A DNA stretch of 64,000 bases, from positions 1-64,000 of the forward strand of contig JAFQEG010000021.1 in the NCBI GenBank assembly GCA_017399145.1, in the 5' to 3' direction. Position 1 is the stretch's first letter. Each line of letters begins with the position of its first letter. The position numbers and the translations under genes were made by a program. This stretch comes from Clostridia bacterium (lineage in GTDB: Bacteria > Bacillota > Clostridia > Oscillospirales > CAG-272). Below the pieces are notes generated by a model that did not search any database, had not been told where the DNA came from, and saw nothing but the letters and a program-made list of their open reading frames with translations. Positions 42,633 through 52,202 of the stretch are shown piece by piece.

Positions 42633-44849
42633 ATGAAAAAGAAGATTTTACTTTTCGTGGCACTTCTTTCATTACTTGCTTGCATTTTTGCAATTAGCAT
42701 AAGCGCAGAAACACCAAGCAATTACATTGAATTTGGTGCAAGATTTTCCGGTAGTGATGAGTACATAACCGTCTATACCGTAAATGCAGAAAGTGTTAGC
42801 AACCCAAGAATCGATTTTGCAAATCAAAAGTTTTATTCTGACGTTGACTTTACCCAAGAGGTTGATATGTCAACCGCTACGGGAATCGACTTTTCCGTTT
42901 GCAAAACCTACGTAAGTGGAGTACAGGGCAAGGCGCCTACAAGAATGGTAAAGCCAAGCAGTCCCTTTGTAAATTGTACAGAGGTTAGGTGGTTTACACA
43001 GGAAGGAGCAATGGATTATACTACTCCAAGCAATATGTTTAACGGCTGGACTAGCTTAAAGTCCTTTGATTTTGGAAACCTAAAGAAAATTGGCGATAAT
43101 TCCTTCGAGGGCTGTGGCTTTGAAGAGCTTGTACTTCCATCAACTATAACACACCTTTATAGTAGAAGCTTTGCATTGAACTTGAGCTTGAAAACCCTTA
43201 AGTTCGAGGGACCTACTGAATTAGCTGGTAATGCTAACGCATTTTTCAGATGCTCAGCGCTTGAAAGCGTTGATCTTGGTAACGTGCCTTATATAGGCAA
43301 GGGTACATTCAAGGAGTGTACAGCTCTTGCAAGCGTTGTAATTCCTTCATCGGTTACCGATATTAAGGATGAAGCATTCTATGGCTGTACTGCATTGAAT
43401 AGTGTTACCTATGAGGGAACACCACAAGTTAAAACTATCGGTAGTGGAGCATTCCAAAAGGTTCCTGCATCAAACCTAACACTTCCAAGCTCGCTTGAAA
43501 AAATTACAGGACAAAAAGCATTTGCTGAAAGTGGTATTCAAACAGTAGTTATTCCTGCAGGTTGTACAGATTTAAGTACATATACATTCAACAAAAGTAA
43601 TGTAACAAGCGTTAGCTTTGCTGATGGCTTCACAGGACCATTTACCTTTAATACAGGTGTATTCCAAACCTGCTCCCAACTTACAAGCGTTGAGCTTGCA
43701 GAGGGAGTTACCGTAATTGGACAGGACTGCTTTAATGGCGCTTCAATTGTAACCTTTGTATTGCCTGACTCCGTAACAGAAATCAAAGGTAGTGCCTTTG
43801 CAAACTGTAAGAAGCTAACAACCTTTACAATAAATCCAACCTCAAAGCTTACCACACTCGGTAGCCAAGTATTCAAGGATGGTATTTCACTTACATCCTT
43901 CTACTTCCCAAATAGCTTGACCTCAATCGGTAGTGGACTATTTATATACAACAATGGCTCATTGAAGGAGCTTATCAACTTTGAGAATTGTGGTGTAACC
44001 TCTATTCCTTCAGGAGTATTCTCTCAATGCTCTGGCTTAAAGGAGGTTAAATTCCCTTACGGTGTTACAGAGATTAACGGTAGTGACCTTTTGAAGTGGG
44101 CTAATCTTGATTCAATCACTTTACCACAAACACTAACAACCATTACCAATTCTATAACCTGTAATTCAATAGGCAAGATTATCTTTGCAGCGCCAGATGG
44201 AACACCTCTACCTGCAAATGCACCAAACACAACAGTAGAGTATGTAAACTATTGCGAAACCTACTTTGCATCTGCTCATATTGAGGGTGGCGCACCTACA
44301 TACACCTACGTTGACGAGGAAGGTAACGTAACAAACGTGGCTTACACCTCAGCACTTAAGATTGCTTGCCCATGTGGAAGAAGCTGTGGTGTTGAAAACG
44401 TAATTGAAACAATTCCTGCACTCTTTGTAAATCAAGGCTATTCAACGAAGGAATACGCAGACGGTGGCTTTTCAATTAGCTTTGCAGTAAACAAAACAGC
44501 TATTCAAAGATATAATCAGGTTATGGGTGAGGATATCACCTATGGTATCTTTGCAGTAGCGCAACAGAATGCACAACAAGCAGTAGGGGACGAAAAGGTT
44601 GATAAGGATATTATCAACGCAGACGGCACCACTGTAAAGGGCGTTGCAAGCGTAGAATTTTCAAAGCATAATTACGACGTATTCGCAATTAGAATCACAG
44701 GCTTTGAAACAGACGAGCACAAAGACGCAAAGCTAGCCCTTGGCGCTTACGTAATCGACGGCGACAAGGTTACCTACCTACAAGTAGGCACACCTGCTGA
44801 GGGAGCTAAGTATTGCTATACCTCGTATAACGAACAAGTAACCGCATAA
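42633..44849 (+). CDS. Secreted BspA-like leucine-rich repeat protein
   Basis: At 738 residues this is the longest secreted LRR protein of the window. Signal peptide MKKKILLFVALLSLL, cut near ISA (~residue 24). LRR_5 repeats run from ~130 to 530. A Cys-containing stretch (IACPCGRSCG) leads to the shared C-terminal domain (~605-738: FVNQGYSTKEYADGGFS to YCYTSYNEQ). The start of this domain is nearly identical in DNA to the 6654 gene (44415-44490 versus 7986-8061), while its middle is identical to the 40654 gene, so it is a mosaic. Confidence 0.87.
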   Translation: MKKKILLFVALLSLLACIFAISISAETPSNYIEFGARFSGSDEYITVYTVNAESVSNPRIDFANQKFYSDVDFTQEVDMSTATGIDFSVCKTYVSGVQGKAPTRMVKPSSPFVNCTEVRWFTQEGAMDYTTPSNMFNGWTSLKSFDFGNLKKIGDNSFEGCGFEELVLPSTITHLYSRSFALNLSLKTLKFEGPTELAGNANAFFRCSALESVDLGNVPYIGKGTFKECTALASVVIPSSVTDIKDEAFYGCTALNSVTYEGTPQVKTIGSGAFQKVPASNLTLPSSLEKITGQKAFAESGIQTVVIPAGCTDLSTYTFNKSNVTSVSFADGFTGPFTFNTGVFQTCSQLTSVELAEGVTVIGQDCFNGASIVTFVLPDSVTEIKGSAFANCKKLTTFTINPTSKLTTLGSQVFKDGISLTSFYFPNSLTSIGSGLFIYNNGSLKELINFENCGVTSIPSGVFSQCSGLKEVKFPYGVTEINGSDLLKWANLDSITLPQTLTTITNSITCNSIGKIIFAAPDGTPLPANAPNTTVEYVNYCETYFASAHIEGGAPTYTYVDEEGNVTNVAYTSALKIACPCGRSCGVENVIETIPALFVNQGYSTKEYADGGFSISFAVNKTAIQRYNQVMGEDITYGIFAVAQQNAQQAVGDEKVDKDIINADGTTVKGVASVEFSKHNYDVFAIRITGFETDEHKDAKLALGAYVIDGDKVTYLQVGTPAEGAKYCYTSYNEQVTA

Positions 44850-44856
44850 ATTCGCC

Positions 44857-44886
44857 AAAAAGCCGACATCTGTCGGCTTTTTTTTA
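44857..44886 (+). terminator. Terminator after the 42633 gene
   Basis: AAAAAGCCGAC, loop ATCT, GTCGGCTTTTTTTT. Confidence 0.92.
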
Positions 44887-44894
44887 TTTATATA

Positions 44895-44923
44895 TTGCGT
44901 GTGTGCAAAATCTATGATAAAAT
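44895..44923 (+). promoter_or_regulatory. Promoter of the LRR-VWA-MoxR operon
   Basis: TTGCGT (44895-44900), 17 bases, TAAAAT (44918-44923). It is the only good promoter seen before the five-gene run 44960-52068. Confidence 0.65.
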
Positions 44924-44959
44924 AAAATATATATACAGTTTTTTAAATGAGGGGTAAAA

Positions 44960-46585
44960 ATGGGGGATTTTAGAATTAGCAAAAACGTTTTTGAAATTAA
45001 TGATAACGTTTTAGTTGCTTGTAATCGTGACTTAAAAGATGTAATAATCCCCGAGGGAGTTGTGCAAATCGGCTTTTTTGCCTACTATCAGCTTGATAAT
45101 ATGGAAAGCTTGCACATTCCCGCAAGCCTTACTAAGCTTACCTCAGCCTTTTCAAATAGTCCAAGGCTAAAAAGCATAACGGTTGACGAAAACAACCCTT
45201 GCTTTAAAGCTATTGACGGTGTTTTGTATTCAAAGGACGCTAGCGTTTTAAAAAGATACCCACCGGCAAAAGCAAAGGGAGTAATTGAAATTGCCGAGGG
45301 CGTCAAGGCAATAGGACTTAACGCATTTTTTAATTGTAGTGATATAACTAAGGTGGTTTTGCCAAGCACCATTAAAAAAATTGGCGACGGAGCCTTTTCC
45401 GGTTGTGATTCCTTAACTGAAATAAATCTACCAGAGGGCTTAGAAAAAATCAATTCTACTGCCTTTAATAATTGTCGAAGCTTAAAGGAGATAAAAATAC
45501 CAGCCACAGTTAATAAAATAGGCTTTCAAGCCTTTAAAAGCTGTACCTCTCTTAAGGAAATAAAAATCCCCAAAACCACAGAAAAGGTAGAGGGCTGGGC
45601 GTTTGCCTTTTGTCGCAATCTAAAAAAGGTTGAGATTGAAAGCGAAAAAACCATTATCGAGATAAAGGCATTTACCTCTTGCAAAGAAATACAAGACTTA
45701 ATCTTGCCACAGGGCTTTAACCAAGGGCTAAACTGGTATAGAGAAAAATTTGACCCAGAGGTATATTATCCCTATGCCCTTGAGTCCGTTAGCGAGAAGG
45801 GTCCACTTCTTAATCAGATTATCAAAAATAAAAGACAAACGATTGACAAGCTAATTGAAATTGACAGAGTAGATTTAATAAAGCCACTTTTGGAAAAATC
45901 CACAAGACCTAAGCTTGCCGACCTTGACGAATTAATCGAGGATATGAAAGAGGTTGGTAGGGCAGATTTAACAGGCATTTTCCTTGACTATAAAAGAAAC
46001 AACTACACAGTAGAGGAATTAGAAAAATACGAAAACGACCGATTTGAAAAGGAATTGGGCTTAAAGGAAAGGACCATTGGCGAGTGGACTAAGATTTTCA
46101 AAATAAGGTCAGGTGGCGAAACTGCCTCAATTAACCGATACATAGGAAGAGATTCCTGTGTTGAAATTCCTGAAAACATAGGCAAATACAAGGTCGTTGA
46201 AATAGATAATAGTGCCTTTAAGATGCTACCTATAACAAGCATCACCTTCCCAAAAGCCATAAAACGAATTGGCTTTAACGCCTTTTGCGCTTGTCAGCTA
46301 CTAACAAGAGTAGATTTGCCAAAGGGAATTAAGGAGGTAGAAAGTGGACTTTTTGAAAGCTGTCCTAACCTAAAATATGTTACCATACCAAAGGGTGTTA
46401 AGACCATTAAGGAATGGGCATTTTACAACTGTCAAAGCCTTGAGTCTGTCACTATTCCTGCAACCGTTACCAAAATCGACGAGTGCGCCTTTTCCCTTTG
46501 CCCAAGGCTAACTATAAAGGCACCACTTAATAGCTATGCTGAGGAATATGCAAGGGACTACAACATAAGATTTGAGGAAATATAA
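44960..46585 (+). CDS. Cytosolic LRR_5 protein with helical module
   Basis: The 541-residue protein has N-terminal LRR_5 repeats (~25-250) with the insert IDGVLYSKDASVLKRYPP, a helical module from NWYREKF (~257) through RVDLIKPLLEKS and IFLDYKRNNYTVEE (~355), the usual linker (GEWTKIFKIRSGG) and closing LRRs. It ends NSYAEEYARDYNIRF, unlike the Trp-rich cap of the 8775-20371 group. No signal peptide. It heads an operon with VWA and MoxR genes; the next LRR gene begins on the base after its stop codon. Confidence 0.85.
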   Translation: MGDFRISKNVFEINDNVLVACNRDLKDVIIPEGVVQIGFFAYYQLDNMESLHIPASLTKLTSAFSNSPRLKSITVDENNPCFKAIDGVLYSKDASVLKRYPPAKAKGVIEIAEGVKAIGLNAFFNCSDITKVVLPSTIKKIGDGAFSGCDSLTEINLPEGLEKINSTAFNNCRSLKEIKIPATVNKIGFQAFKSCTSLKEIKIPKTTEKVEGWAFAFCRNLKKVEIESEKTIIEIKAFTSCKEIQDLILPQGFNQGLNWYREKFDPEVYYPYALESVSEKGPLLNQIIKNKRQTIDKLIEIDRVDLIKPLLEKSTRPKLADLDELIEDMKEVGRADLTGIFLDYKRNNYTVEELEKYENDRFEKELGLKERTIGEWTKIFKIRSGGETASINRYIGRDSCVEIPENIGKYKVVEIDNSAFKMLPITSITFPKAIKRIGFNAFCACQLLTRVDLPKGIKEVESGLFESCPNLKYVTIPKGVKTIKEWAFYNCQSLESVTIPATVTKIDECAFSLCPRLTIKAPLNSYAEEYARDYNIRFEEI

Positions 46586-47611
46586 ATGACGGATTTTGTA
46601 ATAGTAAATGGGAAGCTAACTGAATATAAGGGCAACCAAGAAATAGTAGAAATCCCAAGCCAAGTAACAAGAATAGGTCATAACGCCTTTAAGGGCAAAT
46701 CAACCCTAAAAGGAGTAATAATTCCTAAAGGGGTTGAAGCAATTGATTCAGGTGCATTTGAAAATTGCCCAGTGCTTGAGGAAATATTTATTCCTACGGG
46801 GGTAACTAGAATAGAGGACCAATTTGCCGAAAATTGCCCTAGCCTAAGGGCTATAAATGTAGATAAGGACAATATGTCCTTTATGTCCTTAGATGGCGTA
46901 ATTTATAGAAATAGCGACAAGTCCCTTTTGCTATATCCGCCAAAAAAGCAAGGCGAGGTGTTTGAAATTCCTCAGCTTGTAAAGGGACTAGCACCCTTTG
47001 CCTTTTCAAACAGTCATCTTAAAAAAATTATAATAGGCGACTACGTTGAAATAATCGACGAGGGTGTATTTGACTTTTGCCCATTCCTTGAGGAAATACA
47101 GGTATCAAGCAAAAATCAGCATCACAAATCAATAAATGGCTGTCTATATTCAAAAAACGGCGACATCTTAGAAAGATACATAGATAAATTCGGCAAGGAC
47201 CTAGTAATAAATGAGGACGTACAGATAATTGGCGAGCATGCTTGCCAAGGCTGTGAAAGCCTAGAAAATGCAAAAATCCCAGATGGAGTGTTGGAAATAG
47301 GTGGTGTAGCATTTTTTTCGTGTCCCAATCTTAAAAGCGTAGAAATCCCAGAGGGGGTTGTAACCATTGGCTATTCAGCCTTTTGTAATTGTAAATCCTT
47401 AGCAAGTGTTATATTGCCAAGCACTCTTGAGGAAATAATCGGCTTTGCATTTTCAAATTGCCCTAGCCTAGAAAAATTAGAAATTCCGGCAAGTGTTAAG
47501 CTAATGGATTTTGGTGTATTTCATAATAGCAAAACCACCCTACTAGTAAAAAAGGGTAGCTATGCCCACACCTACGCGGTACAAAAAGAATTAAAATGTA
47601 TACTAATATAA
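46586..47611 (+). CDS. Cytosolic LRR_5 protein
   Basis: The 341-residue protein opens DFVIVNGKLTEYKGNQEIVEIP and is LRR_5 throughout, with two inserts of the SLDGVIYRNSDKSLLLYPP type and no helical module. It ends KGSYAHTYAVQKELKCILI, as many BspA-like repeat domains do. The ATG directly abuts the stop of the previous gene, so translation is probably coupled. A GGAGGAG site 12 bp after its stop starts the VWA gene. Its position suggests that it works with the VWA and MoxR proteins. Confidence 0.85.
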   Translation: MTDFVIVNGKLTEYKGNQEIVEIPSQVTRIGHNAFKGKSTLKGVIIPKGVEAIDSGAFENCPVLEEIFIPTGVTRIEDQFAENCPSLRAINVDKDNMSFMSLDGVIYRNSDKSLLLYPPKKQGEVFEIPQLVKGLAPFAFSNSHLKKIIIGDYVEIIDEGVFDFCPFLEEIQVSSKNQHHKSINGCLYSKNGDILERYIDKFGKDLVINEDVQIIGEHACQGCESLENAKIPDGVLEIGGVAFFSCPNLKSVEIPEGVVTIGYSAFCNCKSLASVILPSTLEEIIGFAFSNCPSLEKLEIPASVKLMDFGVFHNSKTTLLVKKGSYAHTYAVQKELKCILI

Positions 47612-47623
47612 GGAGGAGATAAA

Positions 47624-49042
47624 TTGCTAGCAAGAATAGAAAAGGCAAAGGAGCTTGCTAAAGAGGTAATGAAGATAGCAAGAAATACAATTCTTGTAAA
47701 GCTTCGCTTTTTAGATATAGCAATTGCCGAAATGGACGCAAGTTGCTTTGAAATTGAAACCATTGCCACCAATGGCAGAGGCATATTTTACAATCCTTTT
47801 TATATTTTGAAAAGCTACAACGAGGAAAGATACGTGGTAATGCGAGATTATCTACATATGCTTCTTCACTGTGTATTCAGGCATAATCTAATCGGTTCAA
47901 TTTTAGATACTGACCTATGGGACTTAGCCTGTGACGTGGCTGTTGAAAATATAATAAATGAGCTTCAAGAGCAATCAATCTTCGCAAAGCGACAATCAAA
48001 ACAGCTAAGCGAAATTACAAGACTAAAAAGCAAGGTTAAGTACCTAACTGCCGAAAAGATATATAACTTTTATCTTTCCGAGGGACTTGACGACGAGCAA
48101 ATTGCAAGACTTCGTGAAAGCTTCCTTGCCGACGACCACACAATTTGGTATTCACCAAGTGAGGGAAACGGAAACGGAAACGGCGAGGGCGAAGGAAAGC
48201 AAGGTAAAGGTAAAGGACAACAGGGACAAGGACAGGGTCAAGACGGAAACGGCGACGGAAGCAGTGATAGTAGTCAAGGCTTCGGTGGAATGTCAAGACA
48301 GGAGCTTGAGGAAAGATGGAAGCAAATTTCCGAATACGTACAAGCCGACCTTGAAAGCTTCTCTAAGCAACGAGGGGACACCGCAGGTAGCCTTATTCAA
48401 AATATAAAAGAGGTAAACAGAGAAAGGTACGACTACACTACCTTTCTAAAGAAGTTTGCCACAATGAACGAGGCTATGAAGATAAACGACGACGAGTTCG
48501 ACTATATTTTCTACACCTACGGGCTTAAGCTTTATGAAAAAATGCCACTTGTCGAGCCACTTGAGTACAAGGAAATTAAGCAGGTTAAGGACTTTGCAAT
48601 AATAATAGATACCTCAGGCTCAGTTATTGGTCCAGAGGTCCAAGCCTTTGTGCAAAAGACCTACAACATACTAAAGAATGAGGAAAGCTTTGCAAAAAGG
48701 TTCAACCTTCACATAATTCAGTGTGATGCAGAGGTGCAAATGGACGTAAAGATAACCTCACAAGAGGAGCTTGACGCATATATTAAAAAAATGACCCTAC
48801 ACGGCTTTGGGGGTACCGATTTTCGACCAGCCTTTGAATACGTAAACAAGCTAGTCGCTGACAAGGAATTTACAAATCTAAAGGGTGTAATTTATTTCAC
48901 AGACGGCTACGGTGTTTTCCCAGAAAGAAAGCCAGACTACGAAACTGCATTCTTGTTTGTAAGAGGTGACTACGATATACCAGAGGTGCCAGCTTGGGCA
49001 ATTAAGCTAGTTTTAGATAAAGAGGATTTAGATAATTTATAA
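47624..49042 (+). CDS. VWA-domain protein with metallopeptidase-like N-terminus (DUF2201-like)
   Basis: The 472-residue protein starts with TTG (GGAGGAG lies 8 bp upstream). The N-terminal half has H78-M-L-L-H82 and H87 (YLHMLLHCVFRHN), a zinc-site-like pattern seen in DUF2201 proteins; whether it is an active peptidase is unknown. A Gly/Asn/Gln-rich linker (~180-220) follows. The C-terminal VWA domain has the MIDAS residues D329-T-S-G-S, GGTDF and TDGYG. VWA proteins paired with MoxR ATPases usually act as metal-dependent adaptors in assembly or activation of other proteins. Confidence 0.88.
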   Translation: MLARIEKAKELAKEVMKIARNTILVKLRFLDIAIAEMDASCFEIETIATNGRGIFYNPFYILKSYNEERYVVMRDYLHMLLHCVFRHNLIGSILDTDLWDLACDVAVENIINELQEQSIFAKRQSKQLSEITRLKSKVKYLTAEKIYNFYLSEGLDDEQIARLRESFLADDHTIWYSPSEGNGNGNGEGEGKQGKGKGQQGQGQGQDGNGDGSSDSSQGFGGMSRQELEERWKQISEYVQADLESFSKQRGDTAGSLIQNIKEVNRERYDYTTFLKKFATMNEAMKINDDEFDYIFYTYGLKLYEKMPLVEPLEYKEIKQVKDFAIIIDTSGSVIGPEVQAFVQKTYNILKNEESFAKRFNLHIIQCDAEVQMDVKITSQEELDAYIKKMTLHGFGGTDFRPAFEYVNKLVADKEFTNLKGVIYFTDGYGVFPERKPDYETAFLFVRGDYDIPEVPAWAIKLVLDKEDLDNL

Positions 49043-49053
49043 GGAGAGATAAA

Positions 49054-50580
49054 ATGAATATTAAGGAAGCAAAGCAACAAATTAAAAATGCAATGATTGC
49101 ATACTTTACTAAAAACGAATTTGGAGAGTACATAATTCCAATCGAAAAGCAACGTCCAATTTTCCTACTAGGTGCACCTGGTATAGGTAAAACTGCAATT
49201 ATGGAGCAGATTGCAAGCGAGCTAGGTGTAGGTCTTGTATCCTACTCAATGACTCACCATACAAGACAATCTGCCCTTGGCTTGCCATTTATCGTTAAGA
49301 AAACCTATGACGGCAAGGAATACGATATTTCTGAATACACAATGTCAGAAATCATTGCCACAGTATATGATATGATAGAGAAAACAGGTCACAAGGAGGG
49401 TATTTTGTTCCTTGACGAAATCAACTGTGTATCTGAAACTCTAGCACCTGCTATGCTTCAATTCCTACAATACAAGGTATTCGGCAAGCACGCAGTACCA
49501 AAGGGTTGGCTAGTTGTAACGGCAGGTAACCCACCTGAATACAACAACTCCGTGCGTGAGTTTGATATAGTTACCTGGGACAGACTTAAGAAGGTAGTAG
49601 TAGAGGCTGACTATAACACCTGGAAGGAATACGCAATTAACTCAGGTGTACACACCTCAATCACAACCTACTTAGACGTTAAGAAATCAGACTTTTACAA
49701 GATTGAAACAACGGTTGACGGTAAAAGCTTCGTAACTGCCCGTGGCTGGTGCGACCTTTCCGATATGATAAGACTCTATGAGCAAAATAACATTCCGGTA
49801 AACAGAATTTTAATCGAGCAATATATTCAAAATGCAAAGATAGCAAAGGACTTTGCAATCTATTACGACCTATATAACAAGTATAAGTCAGACTACCAAA
49901 TCGACGAAATTCTTGAGGGCAAGTATTCACAAGAGCTTGTTGAGAGGGCAAAGAGTGCTAAGTTTGACGAAAGAATTGCACTTATCGGCTTGCTTCTTGA
50001 TGGCATCTATGAAAGAACTAAAAACGTTTACATTGCCGAGCTTTGCCTAAAGAGATTGACACAGGAAATTAAGCTACTTAGAAATAGCTTCTCAAAAGCA
50101 AGATGCGACCTATCTGCCATTGACGACACAGTAGAAAAGCTTACTCTTCAGCTTGAAAGGGGTAAGCAAGCATCATCACTTAGCAAAAACGACAGATACA
50201 CACTAAGTGCAGTTATTAAGACTCTTTGGGAAATCAAGGAGGTTATTATGAGAAACGGCACAAGCAATGGCGACACTGCCTTCGGCTTAATAAGAGATTT
50301 CTTTAATAACAAGCACGGTGACCTAAAGGAAGCATCACAAAATACAATAGCTCAGCTTTCAAACGCATTTAAGTTTATGGAAAAATGCTTTGGCGACGGA
50401 CAAGAAATGCTTGTATTTGTAACCGAGCTTACAATAAACGACTACACAACCTCATTTATTAGTCACTACGGCTGTAACGAATACTTTAAGCACAACAAGG
50501 AGCTTCTACTTTACGATAGACATAAGGAAATCATAAAAGAAATTGAAATCTTTGATATTGACGGCGACGACGAGGAATAA
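49054..50580 (+). CDS. MoxR-family AAA+ ATPase
   Basis: The 508-residue ATPase has Walker A GAPGIGKT (residues 40-47), Walker B LFLDEIN (D121, E122), a sensor-1-like VVTAGNPPEYNNSV and a long helical C-terminal extension (~270-508). MoxR ATPases use ATP to remodel or insert cofactors into target complexes, typically with a VWA partner; the VWA gene here lies 12 bp upstream. The family is often ~320-380 residues, so the C-terminal extension is unusual and may hold a target-binding part. It is followed 4 bp later by the TNSSSSSF-LRR gene. Confidence 0.9.
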   Translation: MNIKEAKQQIKNAMIAYFTKNEFGEYIIPIEKQRPIFLLGAPGIGKTAIMEQIASELGVGLVSYSMTHHTRQSALGLPFIVKKTYDGKEYDISEYTMSEIIATVYDMIEKTGHKEGILFLDEINCVSETLAPAMLQFLQYKVFGKHAVPKGWLVVTAGNPPEYNNSVREFDIVTWDRLKKVVVEADYNTWKEYAINSGVHTSITTYLDVKKSDFYKIETTVDGKSFVTARGWCDLSDMIRLYEQNNIPVNRILIEQYIQNAKIAKDFAIYYDLYNKYKSDYQIDEILEGKYSQELVERAKSAKFDERIALIGLLLDGIYERTKNVYIAELCLKRLTQEIKLLRNSFSKARCDLSAIDDTVEKLTLQLERGKQASSLSKNDRYTLSAVIKTLWEIKEVIMRNGTSNGDTAFGLIRDFFNNKHGDLKEASQNTIAQLSNAFKFMEKCFGDGQEMLVFVTELTINDYTTSFISHYGCNEYFKHNKELLLYDRHKEIIKEIEIFDIDGDDEE

Positions 50581-50583
50581 TAT

Positions 50584-52068
50584 ATGAAATTTAGAACAGA
50601 TTTTGTTACCAACTCAAGCAGTAGCTCATTTATAGCAGTTACTGCCACAAGGAAAAACGGTCAGGTGGTAGAGGGCTCAATTAAATGTGGCACCGACTAC
50701 CACGAAATCCCCTTGATTGAGGGCGAGCTTGAGGAAAACCTAAGCACCCTTAAGGAAGTAATTGAGAGCTCAAGGGATGCCTTTGACCTATGTGACAAGA
50801 TTTACAGAGAGCTTTTATATACCTACCACACCGCAAACGATAAGCTAGACTCAATCCGTGACCTTGAAACCCTTGACGACCTTGCTACAATTCAACTAAA
50901 GGGAAGTCAAGAGGGCTCAAACGGGGGACACTTCGACTTTACCTACGACTTTACAACTAAAGAAGCAACCGGTAATATGGACTACAAGTATTATTACGAG
51001 GAGCCAACAGGTAAAGAGCTAATTATAAAGCGATGCGACTACAAGGGTGAGCTTGAAAGGGACGGAGTCTTTGAAATTGTCGAGGGAATACTAAAGAAGT
51101 ACAACGGCAAGGACACAGACGTAATTGTGCCAGACGGTGTAATAGGCATAGGACCTATGGCATTTTTTGCTAACTACACAGTAGAAAATGTTTATCTACC
51201 CGAGGGCATAAGGTTTATAGATAGAGTCGCCTTCTATAATTGCCAAAGATTAAGGTGTATCAATTTACCGAAGGGACTTGAAAGAATAGGTTCTTGCGCA
51301 TTTTCAGGTTGTAGTCAAATTGAAAAGCTTGACTTGCCAAGTAGCCTATTTGAAATAGACGTAGAGTGCTTTAAGGAAATGAAGTCGCTAAAATCTATTG
51401 TAGTCCCCGAGGGAATTACAGAAATTCCATATCAAGCCTTTTACTATTGCGAGGGGCTTGAGGAGGTAAGCCTACCCTCAACCATTGAGCATATAGACGA
51501 GTACGCATTTTCCTGTTGTAGTAAGCTAAAGGAAATAAAAATCCCCGACCAAGTGGCTGAAATTGACGTAGATGCCTTTTCGGGTTGCCACGATATAAAG
51601 AGCTTTTATATATCAAAATGTGGGGTAAAAATTAGCTCAAGCCTATTTAACGGAATGGAAAAGCTTGAGAAAATTATAGTTGATGAGGAAAACGAAAATT
51701 ATAAGTCAGTTGACGGTGTTTTATATACTAAGGACGGCAAAAGACTTGTAAGGTACCCCGAGGGAAAAAGGGACAAGGAATACACAGTGAAAGAGGGCAC
51801 AAGATTTATTTCAGAGTATGCATTTTTGTCAAGTAAAAATCTTGAAAAAATCAATCTACCAACGGGACTTGAAAGAATAGGCATTGATGCCTTGTCCTGT
51901 ATGAAAAGGATTGAAAAAATCGAAATTCCAGACAGTATAAAAAGCATAAGCAACGGAGCCTTCGACGCATGCGAGAGTCTTGTTGAAATCGTAATTCCAA
52001 AGGACTTCGACCTAGACGAGGACACCTACGACTACTGGCGCGAAAGCATTAAAATAACAAAAAGATAA
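50584..52068 (+). CDS. TNSSSSSF domain fused to LRR_5 repeats
   Basis: Residues 1-150 of this 494-residue protein match the stand-alone 37892 protein (opening MKFRTDFVTNSSSSSFIAVT). A joining part (LIIKRCDYKGELERDGVFEIVEGILKKYNG) leads to about ten LRR_5 repeats with the SVDGVLYTKDGKRLVRYP insert. No signal peptide. The gap to the MoxR gene is 4 bp, so the protein is almost surely made with MoxR and VWA. It could be a client or a scaffold of that pair. A terminator follows. Confidence 0.85.
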   Translation: MKFRTDFVTNSSSSSFIAVTATRKNGQVVEGSIKCGTDYHEIPLIEGELEENLSTLKEVIESSRDAFDLCDKIYRELLYTYHTANDKLDSIRDLETLDDLATIQLKGSQEGSNGGHFDFTYDFTTKEATGNMDYKYYYEEPTGKELIIKRCDYKGELERDGVFEIVEGILKKYNGKDTDVIVPDGVIGIGPMAFFANYTVENVYLPEGIRFIDRVAFYNCQRLRCINLPKGLERIGSCAFSGCSQIEKLDLPSSLFEIDVECFKEMKSLKSIVVPEGITEIPYQAFYYCEGLEEVSLPSTIEHIDEYAFSCCSKLKEIKIPDQVAEIDVDAFSGCHDIKSFYISKCGVKISSSLFNGMEKLEKIIVDEENENYKSVDGVLYTKDGKRLVRYPEGKRDKEYTVKEGTRFISEYAFLSSKNLEKINLPTGLERIGIDALSCMKRIEKIEIPDSIKSISNGAFDACESLVEIVIPKDFDLDEDTYDYWRESIKITKR

Positions 52069-52073
52069 ACGAG

Positions 52074-52129
52074 AAAAGCACACTTGGATTGAACTAAACG
52101 GGGTTCACTTCAGATTGAGTGTGCTTTTT
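52074..52129 (+). terminator. Terminator with inner stem
   Basis: AAAAGCACACT (52074-52084) pairs with AGTGTGCTTTT (52118-52128). A smaller TGAAC/GTTCA stem lies in the loop. It is followed by A/T-rich sequence and ends the LRR-VWA-MoxR operon. Confidence 0.8.
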
Positions 52130-52173
52130 AAATTTAATATATTAAAGGTTATACTACATTTTTGCTTGCAATA

Positions 52174-52202
52174 TTGACAATACAAAATCCTTGTGCTAAA
52201 AT
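52174..52202 (+). promoter_or_regulatory. Promoter of trpS
   Basis: TTGACA (52174-52179), 17 bases, TAAAAT (52197-52202), with CTTGTGC before the -10. The 31-nt gap to the ATG leaves no room for a T-box. Confidence 0.82.
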
